Shown here: positions 1-12,400 of the stretch, in pieces
Layout of the letters: every line of letters starts with the position of its first letter
Numbering within the stretch: position 1 is the stretch's first letter
Source of the DNA: Sipunculus nudus
Lineage: Eukaryota; Annelida; Sipuncula; Golfingiida; Sipunculidae
Assembly (NCBI GenBank): GCA_026874595.1
Contig: CM049310.1
Span: 46,165,058-46,229,057, forward strand
Reading direction: 5' to 3'
Length of the DNA stretch: 64,000 nt
Position numbers and translations under genes: made by a program
The notes under the pieces: generated by a model
The model's input: the letters and a program-made list of their open reading frames with translations, nothing else
What the model was told of the DNA's origin: nothing
The model's database searches: none

Positions 1-1137
1 AACAACATATAGAAAAAAACAAACTTATACATCTGTCACAAAGAACTTTTCTTAACAGGAATTACCTACAGTTCAATAATGTATACCCAGAGTAAGCCAG
101 AAATCACATAAATTCTACAGAAATTGTATGTGAATAGCTGGCTTAAATTAATATAACAGCTCACTCACAGACTGGCAGAGACTGCTCATTTGGAAGGACA
201 AAATCAAAACCTGAACAGCATACTTGCATGCATGAACATGTTCTATTACTTTATGGTAGTATTTTCTTTTTTTCCAAATAAAGAATTCTTATATGGTTAA
301 TATTTGTATTTTGTCTTATTTAAACCATATGTACATGCAAGAGGCAAACATACATACAATGTCAGAGAAATGCAAGCATTTTGTCATTATGAATATGGGT
401 TTGTAATGCTCTATGTACAGGCATAAGCAGACAAAGTAGAAATATACAAGATTATATCACACATATGTACAGACATTTCCATGAACAGAATACTTTTTTT
501 CCTCAGTGCATCATGGACAGGGAATGAAAAGTCTGGGTGTGGCTTTTAATAGACATGTGGCTTATAATGAAGAAATTATGGTAGCAGACAAAAATATATG
601 AGCAAGTACCAAACAGAACCTGGCTGCGGTCAGCTATAAGTTATAAAATACCCTAATTGAATATTCTAAAATAGACATAAACTTATAATACCATTTGAGT
701 TTCCATTCTCATCATGTTTAAATCACTAATTGGTCTGGTTATCAATTATCCTGAACTAATGTGAAAAAAATGAATAATTAGAATTATTCAAAATAAGATT
801 TTGAAAATGAAAACCAGCAGTCTGCTTTTAAACTGTTTTATGTATCAAAAGTTATCTACAGAGATTATTAAGTTAACCAGGAAAACATTACTCCTTTTTT
901 CCCTATCAGAGATTTATTCATGAAAACACTAAAGGATAACACAGATCAGCTTGAGAGGACCAGCAGAATGAAACAGGTACAGGGGAGTACACCATCATGA
1001 AGCTGAAATACATGGGGGGGGGGGGGACATACAATCACCAGACACTACATCCAGTAATGTTTACCCGAGAATCATCGCCCTCTCCAGATCTGACACTTGG
1101 AGATTCATGCTGAAACCAGGAGAGTAAAACATGTTCA

Positions 1138-1660
1138 TGTGACCTACCTAAGCAGTCATGTGACCTACCTTATCAATTACCGTCATATAATCCATTAATC
1201 ATGTGACCTACCCATTATAGTTATGTAACCTACCCATTACAGTCAAATGACCTACCACTCTGTCCATCTGTGATTGATCCACTCTTTTTAATAACCAAAT
1301 ACTGAGGTCATGGGACCTACCAATTACAGTCATGTGTTCTGCCCACTGTAGTCATGTGACCTTTTATTACAGTTGTGACCTACCCATTATGGTCACAGGT
1401 ACTACAGATTTCACCCATATAGGATCCTTCCATTACTGTGATGTGACCATCAAATTTTAAAGTAAAATAACCTTATCTTTCACTAACAAATGACCAAACA
1501 GGTACAGCCATATAAATTAGCAGTCACAGTCAAATAAACAAACCCATATACCTGATATAAATGCCACAGTCAAATTACCAAATACTCCAGTCAAAAAAGC
1601 ACCCTAAAGTCAAGTAACCTAACACCTAAAGTCAAATAACCCACTACTTCCAATCAAACA
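1138..1660. repeat. Degenerate tandem repeat with core GTGACCTACC
   Basis: Units of roughly 22-30 bp resembling CATTACAGTCATGTGACCTA recur with many changes from 1138 to about 1440 and decay further to about 1660. It is an old, diverged minisatellite in the 3' flank of the minus-strand gene. Confidence 0.6.
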
Positions 1661-2797
1661 GCTAATCCACTGTGGAACGATAAATAACCAATTTAATATA
1701 CATGTATGTCATAGTCATATAATGAAGAACCTTACAGTAAAATGACAAATTTCATGTCTGGTGATATCCAGATGTTATGAAAAAATTATCAGGAATGGAT
1801 CCAGAGGGTTTCAACCCCTCTTGGATGACTTGGAGAATCTTTATTTTTTTTTGCAGTACATTCCCAAAAATAATTTGTGTTATCCTACCCCCCCCCCCCC
1901 CCCCCTTCCTGGAATTGTAGACTTTTTCCCCCAAGGAATTCCTCAGTGTTAACAGTACATTTTCTGGATCAATCCTGGGTATATATGAACATTTTACAGT
2001 AACAGGCATGAGTGTAAGTATCAAGCAAATTAATTAAAATCCTAAATAAAACTACAAAAACAAACAGCATGGCCAAATAAAACCACACACGAAGCTGTGC
2101 CAAGAAACACAAAGTGATAAATAAGCAAACAAGTGCAACGTGTTAGAAAAGCTTATCAGTATGCATATACAAATATCCATTACAATACAAGCTACCAGGT
2201 GTGAGGTCTTAAACAACCAAACTATAGTGGGTAAAAAACCCAAATTAAGGTGCAAAAATTAAATCTCATGTCAAAAACTAGACCCACCTCACTCTTAAAC
2301 ACTCATTGGGTTAATTATAATCGTAATGGGCAGTTTTTTTTTCAATGGCTAAAAGATTAAAACTTAGTTAAGATGAAGGCCTTAATTCAGATCCAAGGTC
2401 AAGCACCTATACAGTATATATTCTGCACTGGGGCAAACTAACCTGAAAAGGCATTTACGATGTAACACCAAATGACCATTAATGGGTTTATATAATTAAT
2501 AATGGGTTTATTGGCAACTGGCATGATTGATATTGAGAGCCAGTACAGTTTTAGGTGTTGAGCTTAAACTCTGTCTAAATGATCACTACAAAACCACTGG
2601 GGAATGGTTAAAATGAAACCATCAGAGATTATGGAAGTTGGAGATGATTCTCTGGACTGTCCCATTTAGTGAATGACCAGCCAGACCAAACACAGCTCTG
2701 CAGCATTTCACCAGGATGTTCAACACAACTGTATCATGCCACAGAAGGAAGATTTGCAATTTTTGCCAGCACTAAAGCTATTGGAAAATATGATTAC

Positions 2798-3105
2798 CTA
2801 AGGCCAAAAAAATATAAAGGTATCACTGCAGGCACTTTTTTTCAGAAATTAGTGCAGGTGGGCAAATTTTTTTTTACCTTTTTTGTATGCTTCAATAAAA
2901 GTGTCTTATGATCAGGGAATAGCTTGATAATAACTGATTTTTTTTTTTTTGCTGAACATGTAAAGCACTAAATAACAAAGGAAATCTTTGCAAATCTGTA
3001 TCATTTTATCTTCTTAAAAGATGAAAATCAAAATAAAAAATTCAATGTGGGAGTGTTAAAATTGACTCACGCAGTGCCTGAGAACCATACCTTTTTTTGG
3101 CCTAA
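2798..3105. mobile_element. Short copy of TIR element family T (MITE-like)
   Basis: Left end CTAAGGCCAAAAAAATAT and right end reading inward CTTTAGGCCAAAAAAAGG are inverted repeats, each followed by an inner CAGGCACT block. The same ends bound the longer elements at 38641-39904 and 58052-59133. At about 308 bp this copy lacks their centre. Confidence 0.55.
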
Positions 3106-3264
3106 AGAGACCAGTGTACTAAATGTACACCTCATTTTAACAGTGCAACCCTAATATCTGCTCTTGATCAGAGTCACGGTGATGCTCCAAATATAGGATG
3201 CAGGTGGAGTTCATACAAATTCCCCGATTTGTTAATGACATTATCCTAATATAATACAAATATT

Positions 3265-3405
3265 CTATTGAAATTTGTATGGTATCTGTGATGCTGTAAG
3301 TGGACAGAGTGAACTTTCTGAGCTACCGGAGTACTGATCAGGTGCAAAGGCTGATTTATAAGGTTTAGCAGCATTGCACAGTGAAGCATTTAGACTAGCC
3401 TGCCA
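3265..3405 (-). CDS. Unrecognised minus-strand gene, last coding exon
   Basis: 141 bp including the stop codon; acceptor GGGATTCCCAGACAG places it in phase 0 after exon 7. Encodes the C-terminal 46 residues, Ser/Ala-rich and ending IPYKFQ. No AATAAA follows closely on this strand; the first candidate is near 2508-2513, so the 3' UTR may be about 750 bp. Confidence 0.65.
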   Translation of the reverse strand, partial: WQASLNASLCNAAKPYKSAFAPDQYSGSSESSLCPLTASQIPYKFQ

Positions 3406-6400
3406 CTGTCTGGGAATCCCCAAGTTTTGAGGAACATAAAAAATCACATGTATCCTGTATGATGAACATATATTTGTGGTATGTAAAAATATTGATACTG
3501 TCAGCATGTTCTTGGTTGTAGTGTTATAAGATGATGACAACATGTTCTTGGATCATTTCAATAGAAATTTAAAGTATTAATTAGTCAGTTGGCTTAATGA
3601 ATAATTTAAGACATAAAATAGACTTGGAATGTGAATCAAGGCCTTCAATCACATATCATCGTTAATGTTACAGGGACAGGTGAAGCCCTGGTCAGGAGAT
3701 GTTTGGTTTACCTACCTGTCTGGCCTGGAATGGCTCTGGTAATTTGCTGTTCTTCTCACGGCTATTTCGTAGCGTAATTTTTTGCTGCTGGAGTACATCA
3801 CTGTTGGCGAGGGAGATGGCTGTACTGTCCTTCTCCAGGACCGGCAGAATCCTAAGCAGAGTCTCTGCAAGCTTACGGCGGTCTGACAAATCTCTGTAAC
3901 ATAAAGGAGGCTACATCTGCACTATCCAGTGGACTTGTCAGGAATTAAATGTAAAATCTTTAAAAATAACAATAATAAAATATAAAGCAGATCATATGGT
4001 ATGAGTAATACATATTGTTTTTATATTGTTTGATTATTATATTCACTGCATTATTAAAAATATAAAGATAAACACTAAAAGATAAACAAAAGAAACAATG
4101 GAAACCTTAAAGGTTCTCAGAACAGGGAAGGAGAATGACATATCCTAAAATAACTAAGGATATAATTAATTATTATGTAATGACAGATCATAATTACAAA
4201 TGATAATTGTTCCATCTGGGAATATGAGCAGTAATTATAATTTGAGACAATCAAACACTGTTAAAAAAAAAACAAATTTAATATTGTAAGAGAAACATAT
4301 TGCTGCAATGGACATCAACCATAAATACTTATAAAGAAACAAATTATGTACTGTAAAACCATATAAGGAAGAGCAAGGTGAAAGCAGATTGGTTTTAAAT
4401 GCAGGTATGAAAACTAGACACAGTCCTTTCATCTGCTCCCTCTCACAATGTAATATTTGAACATTGTGTAATTTAACTAAAGCTACATCTTGCTAACCTA
4501 GTGTTTTAGGTGCATAAGCATTAGCAGTACAGCTTTGTTAGCCATGGATGCAGGAGGGACCAAGGGTTATGTAAAAGGTTAGTACTACAGGTAGCAAGAC
4601 AAGTAACATTAACACATTATGAAAGTACAAACTGCATGGTCTTACCTGCGATCCATATGTTCCAGAACTTTGAGCAAAACATCTCTAGGCAAATCTAGAA
4701 GCTCATACAAGCTACAACACAGACACTGAGTTAGACTACAAACCACACATGTCATTGTAAACGACATACAAAACCTGACTCACAGGAGACACCAACTCAG
4801 GTTTCAAACTGCTGTTATAGTCAAACCACACTTCAATGTTATTGTAAATCAAATCATACTGGGTACTGAACAAAACTTGTATGAAAATTCAATGGTTTGT
4901 TCCAGTAACAAAACACACTCACCTAGTACTAAACTGCAACTGTTATTTAACTACACTTCAACACAAAATTACACAATGTGAATGCAGAATTCCTGGTGGT
5001 GTTTTCATTTTCATAGACTTTGTGAGTGACCCTCCAAGAATTTATTAACTCCAAAACAATAATTTGTAGTGTTTTCAATTTCACAATTTCATGCCATCCT
5101 GTTTTACCATAATTTTAATCATGATTATGAATGACTTAGAAGCAGTATGTTATTTTGTCCAAGGGATCACAATTTCTCAACCTGTCTAGTATGTGTGCAA
5201 TTCATTACAATATTTCAGTGACCTAAAGCATGGTCACATGTCTAACATGTCTAATTACTGAGGAATAAGTTGTGTGATAGGATCTTTTTGAACCATGATA
5301 AACTTTACCCGACAGTCTGAATATTGGGAGATTATCAGAGAACCAATCTTCTTTATATTACTATCAAGGTTGCCTTAGCCTTTATAAGGGGTTTAGGGTA
5401 CCAACAAATATAGGGTGGCTTGTAATAGAGACATGTGGCTTAAGATAGAGAATTAACAGTTAAGTCTTGTCACCAGGGGACTAGAGATGAATGGTTGTGC
5501 CACAAGCATGATCAGTCTCTCTGGGATGAACCAGACGAATACCAGTGTGTTAATGCTAGGATTGGTGGGCCAAGGGTAACACATAGGATACACACCAAGG
5601 CAGGATGTAGCCTTAATGGCATACCCAGAAGGTGAGCCCATATAAAAAGAAACCCCAGGTAAGACTTTAAGCATTAAACAATTTTTGCTGTCACCTTTAA
5701 AAAAAATTTCAAAGATTTCTATTACTAATATAGACCACAGACTAGTATTACAGTCAAACACACTTCAACTAAGTTTAATACACTTCAACTATTTCAAGTT
5801 ATTTAACACACACAGTCACCAATTTTCTATTTCTAAAGTATTTTCAAACATCACATAAAAATATTCTGCAAACAAAGCAACACCGAATTTAAAAATATTC
5901 TCTGCCCATGCACAGTATTAATGCCAGATCTGTTCCATGTTAAGACCTTGGGTATGATTTGCATATTCATAAGTAACATACATATGAATATGACCTACCC
6001 TTCATTTTCAATGCGAGGCTGTGCAAATGATGCTGGGGTGTTCATGGGTGGAATCTGTTGATTCTTATACCTCTGTTGTTGCTTTTTCTAAAAGCATATA
6101 AAAAAAAACATTAGACCATGAACAATATAACAATCACTAAATATAATTATACACATATAAACATACATCCTGCTGTATACCAGTAATATACTAAATGTAG
6201 ACTCAAAGATTAAAATTGATCATTTATTTCAATACATACCAGACATGCTGAAAACTGAGAATACATACCACTTGTAAATTACACTCATCAAATATATAAG
6301 GGTGCTCAAATAAGCAATTGGCCACTGGTCCTTTTTAATATTCATATGAGCAGATGAGATTGGATATCCCCACCTCCTAAATAGCTTAGCTGGCACTGTT

Positions 6401-9400
6401 TGACTGTTGTGTCATCACCTAATTTGGCATAATAAAGAAAACTAATGCCTTGTGCTTTATGCTATTTCGTTATGTTTCAGATAAAATCAGTAGTAAAGGA
6501 TCCCTTTCACATGGGTCTTGCATTTTCATTTCATGTCAGCCAGACCAGACTTGAGAGAGAAAGACAACTCTTCTTTTGTCTTCCCTGATCTTGCCATTAA
6601 TTTTCTCATAAAAAAAAATACGTTCTCTAAGGCATAATATAACATCTGAGAATTTAGATGTACTATTATCAAAAAGCTCCCAAAATTTTTTATACAGATG
6701 GTATATAAAAACAGGACAACAGGATCATGTGACATAACGTATTTAACTTCCAGATGCAGTTATAAAATATAAAGACTGGTACCAAGCACTAACCAAGTTA
6801 TGATAATTTTAGCAAGTCTTGATATTCATGCATACTTGAAATCTTACCCACAGTTCAAAGATACTTATTTCAATTAGTTCCTATAAGTAGCTATGTGTAA
6901 ACCTCTTTTTGCTGTTTCTAGTTCTTACAGAACAAACTAGTACACCACAGGTAAGTTTTACAGTACAATGACTTTCTGCTTCCTAAATGATTGATAATTC
7001 TTACTTACTGGCTTCATTTCAATAACCAGCATAACTCCTATAATGTTAGCATATTAGAAAACCTCCAAACTAATTAAATGAGATAAAGACAATGGTGCTT
7101 ATCTGTCGAAATAAATGCAACACACAAAGCATACTTGATCTGATGCTTGATATATTTTTTAATTACCAAAAATATTGCATGAGTGCTTATTTAAATGCTT
7201 AAAACTCATGCATGTTATATGGTAAAAAAAATCCATTCAACTGAAAAGCTTAAAGCAAAACAAAAAACTATAAACATTTTTTTTTTATTTTTCAAAACAA
7301 AAGCTGTTGTGCCCATTTGGATGCAGTGTTAAAGCAGATATAATCAGACTTCATCAATGTCTCATGTTTTAAATACAAGCTTTGGTGCTCATCTGAACCC
7401 TGATCCAGTGCATATGACCTGGGAAAGCAAACTGTACAGGCAAGGCATGAAAACCTTAAATCCCATAGCCCTCAAGCTGTATTATTATTGTGATACATGT
7501 AGACAGTATGGATACACATGTCAGTTATCTGCTATGGTTATATTCTTGGATACATTGAGAAAATTACTGTAATGCTGCAGAGAGAGTACAGTGAAGTAAA
7601 TATGTAAAGTATGTGCTGAATGAGTAAATCAATACATACATTTTTTTCATGAAAAACATGTTATGGGAAGAATCATGATTTGGCTGAACCAAAATTATTT
7701 TTGGAGAAGTGATACATGTACTTCTTATCCACTCCAAGATGAATGAAAATTGTTATTGATCCCAGGAAGAATAAAAACTCTAATTCTTCCTGGAAACATG
7801 AGAATCTTTATTCTTTTTCCTAAATAAAATAAAAACTATTTTTCTTCCCTTGACAAATGCTCAGAATTCTAATTATTCCAAGGAAAAATGTGAATTCTTA
7901 TTATCTCTTGGATGAATAAGAATTCCTATTCTTACCTGGACAAATGAAATTATTCATTCATGAATCCTTGAAAAATATAATTTTTCATTTATAAAAGAGA
8001 ATTTTAAGTATTAAAGCAAGTGTTGTTTCTCCATAAATGAAAAGTATTGTAATGGAGTGAACCAATGAGTTAATAAAAATGACAAGATATCTAATATACC
8101 CACTATCCTTCAAGGAAATTGAGAAAAGAGTTTGTTTCTACAGCTACAACTATGTGCATAGAGAGCAATATAGCCAAGAAGGTCAGGTTGAAGAAAGTAT
8201 CCATATTTAAGTTGTATAGGTTGTTATTCATCAATATGGAATTACACAATTTTCATAATTCCCAAAGGTAATATATATAAAATTATTATTATTTTTTCAC
8301 AGTACACACATTTCAATAATTGGCACTCCTGATCAAGAAAATAATTTAAGTCCTAAATTCAAGCTTATGTATATGATGTTATTTACTGATTTGTTGATTA
8401 CTATTAAAGGCTTGACTGTAATAAATCCATGTCAAATTATTTTTTAATGGAAAAATGAACATCTGTCAAAAAAAAATGTTTTGTAAAAATAAACTTCAAT
8501 CAAAGAAGATATTCTGCTTAATAATTCTTAACTAAGTACACTCTAAATGTTCCAACAGAGTGGAAAATTAGACATAAATGTTCAATTTTAACCTGAAACA
8601 TATAAAAATTCATATTACCAAAGCTGAAACAGGGGAGTAATATTTTTCATTAGTTATCAATAATAATATTAATATTATATTTTATATAATATATTAATAT
8701 TAATTATCAGACATGCGAAAAAAAGACCATTCTTTCCCAGTGAATGAAACAACTCTCACATTTTTATGGTTACCTCACCACCTCTCTGGAGAGCTTTAAT
8801 CCAAATCATGGTTTTTTAAGGTAAATATTAAGTATTTTAGAAATGGAGTACTGGAAAATAAAGAGCTTCTACAAGCATTAATCTCCTAAGTTCTGCAAGC
8901 ACAGGATGTGAAATTAGACTAATCAGAGAGTGACATGCAAGGTCTGTGTTACATGCAAGGTGGAATACCTTAAGGACAGGCCACACTTCTGCAAACTGTT
9001 CACACCAACAAAAACATGTTAGAATTATCAACACTCAATAACAACATGACATAAGGTATTTTTTAAAATACTTCATATGCTGCATTTCATGTCTAACTCA
9101 AATATCCTGTATATTTTTTTCATAATTATACCCCATTTAAAAATACTGGTATATTTTTTTCATAATAAGCACAGTTAATTAGCATGTTGATTATAAAACA
9201 CATCTAAGATGAATGTTAAGTGCAGATAATCAAATGAAAATTCATATATGATATAAAAAACAAACAGTCACTGCAGATCAATTGATTTCAAACTACTGAT
9301 TTGTAACAACCTAAGGTGTCAAATCTCAAACATAGGACACTTGCTAGATAAAAAGAATTTTTAAAAGATGTGTCATTTAGACAAAAAAGACTTCAGTTTA

Positions 9401-12400
9401 AAATAGTTTGACAAGTAAATGAAGGATTAACTGGAAGATACATGTAGTGGCTTGGATCAGCCAATGTAGATTGAACTTAAGTAGAACAATGCCATTTTCA
9501 GTCAAAGACAAATTGACAGAGGTAAGTTATTTGGTCCTGATCTAAAGAACAAACACTGCAACAGTCAGAAAACAACACTGGATAAAATATGAATAGATAG
9601 AATGTATACTTACCAAAGTAGACATTTCACGTTCCCATTCAATCTGACTTGGGACCATATCTTCTGTGACATCCTTCACTTTTCCACGATCTGTCTGACC
9701 TGGGCTCCTTGCTCTAAAGCTTCAACAGTAAATTCACCATGTCAGCAATTAAAATAAACATGATTACAGTGGAACCTGTCTTATAAGACCACCTGTCTCA
9801 TAAGACCACCCTTGGGTGAATCAGAAGCATTCACATTGGTTATTACTGACCTGTCTTATAAGACCACCTGTGAATTAAAACCATTTTTGTCCAGTCCCCA
9901 GGGTGGTCTCATTACACAGGTGTCACTGTATATCATATAAGAAAGCATGTGAGTTTATCACATCACCTATATATAGATCTGACAGTTTCAGCAGGGCACA
10001 GATTAGTATTGTACAATCATTTTTAATAGTGAACTGAAATATTTTCTTAATTCATTATCTAAAAAACTCTCTTTGAGAGGCAATTTTTTTTGGACAGCAA
10101 GATACCATTATGGTTAATTCTCTTAGAGCTTTTGAAAAGATGAAGTCTGGAAATTCTATTCATAATAACTAACCTTTCATGTATTGAATGGATATATATA
10201 ATCTAAAGATTAAACATTAGAGATTAGGGTTAAACAAAAATGTGTAAATAATTTTTCAAGTTAAACGCTGACTTTTTTCCCATTACACAGAACTGAACAA
10301 GATGATTCTCAGGACCAGTGTTGCCTTCTTTGAACATCCTGTGTCCAACTAAAGTATTGCCAATTGTTGGGAGTAACTTGGAATTTTTTCTGGTGATCTG
10401 CATAGGGGGAAGGGTTGATTAAATGTGAGATGTCATTTGAGATAATCATAAAGTAATATGAGTTGTGATATGAGTAATGATAAAATAATATGGGATGTGA
10501 TTTGAGATCAAGTAATGTAGGATGTGATTTGAGATAAAGTAATGTGGGATATTATTTGAGTAAAGGTAATATGGGATGTGATTTGTGATTAAATAATGGG
10601 GGATGTGATTTTAGTTACAGTAATATGGGATGTGATTTGAGATTAAATAATGTGGGATGTGATTTGAGATAAAGTAATGTGGGATGTGATTTGAGATAAA
10701 GTAATGAGGGATGTTATTTGAGATAAAGTAATGTGGGATGTGATTTGAGATAAAGTAATGTGGTATGTGGTTTGAGATAAAGTAATGTGGGTTGTGATTT
10801 GAGATAAAGTAATGTGGGATGTGATTTGAGATAAAGTAATGAGGGATCTTAATTGAGATAAAGTAATGTGGGATGTGATTTGAGTAACAGTAATGTGGGA
10901 TGTGATTTGAGATAAAGTAATGTGGGATATTATTTGAGTAAAGGTAATATGGGCTGTGATTTGAGATTAAATAATGTGGGATGTGATTTGAGTAACAGTA
11001 ATGTGGGATTTGATTTGAGATAAAGTAATGTGGGTTGTGATTTGAGATAAAGTAATGAGGGATGTTAACTGAGATAAAGTAATGTGGGATGTGATTTGAG
11101 TAACAGTAATGTGGGATGTGATTTGAGATTAAATAATGGGGATGTGATTTTAGTAACAGTAATGTAGGATGTGATTTGAGATTAAATAATGTAGGATGTG
11201 ATTTGAAATAAAGGAATGTGGGATGTGATTTGAGATAAAGTAATGAGGGATGTTAATTGAGATAAAGTAATGTGGGATGTGATTTGAGTAACAGTAATGT
11301 GGGATGTGGTTTGAGATAAAGTAATGTGGGATGTGATTTGAGATAAAGTGATGTGGGATGTGATTTGAGATTAAATAATATGGGATGTGATTTGAGATTA
11401 AATAATGTGGGATGTGATTTGAGTAACAGTAATGTGGGATTTGATTTGAGATAAAGTAATGAGGGATGTTATTTGAGATAAAGTAATGTGGGATGTGATT
11501 TGAGATAAAGTAATGTGGGATGTGATTTTAGATAAAGTAATGTGGGTTGTGATTTGAGATAAAGTAATGTGGGATGTGATTTGAGATAAAGTAATGAGGG
11601 ATGTTAATTGAGATAAAGTAATGTGGGATGTGATTTGAGTAACAGTAATGTGGGATGTGATTTGAGATAAAGTAATGTGGGATATTATTTGAGTAAAGGT
11701 AATATGGGCTGTGATTTGAGATTAAATAATGTGGGATGTTATTTTAGTAACAGTAATGTGGGATTTGATTTGAGATAAAGTAATGTGGGTTGTGATTTGA
11801 GATAAAGTAATGAGGGATGTTAATTGAGATAAAGTAATGTGGGATATTATTTGAGTAAAGGTTATATGGGATGTGATTTGAGATTATAATGGGGATGTGA
11901 TTTTAGTAACAGTAATGTGGGATGTGATTTGAGATAAAGTGATGTGGGATGTGATTTGAGATAAAGTAATGAGGGATGTTATTTGAGTAAAAGTAATATG
12001 GGATGTGATTTGAGTAAGTAAAAGTAAAAATGGAATGTATTTTGAGTAAAATTAATGTGGGATGTTAATTGAGATAAAGTAATGTAGGATGGTATTTGAG
12101 ATAATGATAAAGAAATGTGGGATGTGATTTGAATAAAAGTTTGATACAGCCCTAGGAACAGGCTTCCTGTGGACCATTAGATATTACACATCTTACCTTT
12201 CTCCTTGCCTGTATTTTGGTTTCTGAGGCCGTTTAGACTTTGGAACCCATACATAATACTGTTTGGCCAAAAATGTGTTTTGCCATTCCTCCTGTAGATC
12301 TTCCAGTTCAAACACTTCCTGTACTTCAACTTTACTCAGTTTTGGAGCTTTTCCGTTTGAATTTGGTGACTCGTTTGAACCTGACAACAGACCTGGGCTG

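Larger units (their letters stand above)
1..3264. other. 3' flank of the minus-strand gene, no gene seen
   Basis: AT-rich sequence with no supportable coding region. It may include the 3' UTR of the minus-strand gene in its right part. It holds poly-G (1014-1026) and poly-C (1888-1905) runs, the degenerate repeat at 1138-1660 and the small TIR element at 2798-3105. Confidence 0.6.

Noticed and set aside
10422-12140. Possible CRISPR array
   Set aside because: Units are directly adjacent without unique spacers, and the context is a eukaryotic intron.
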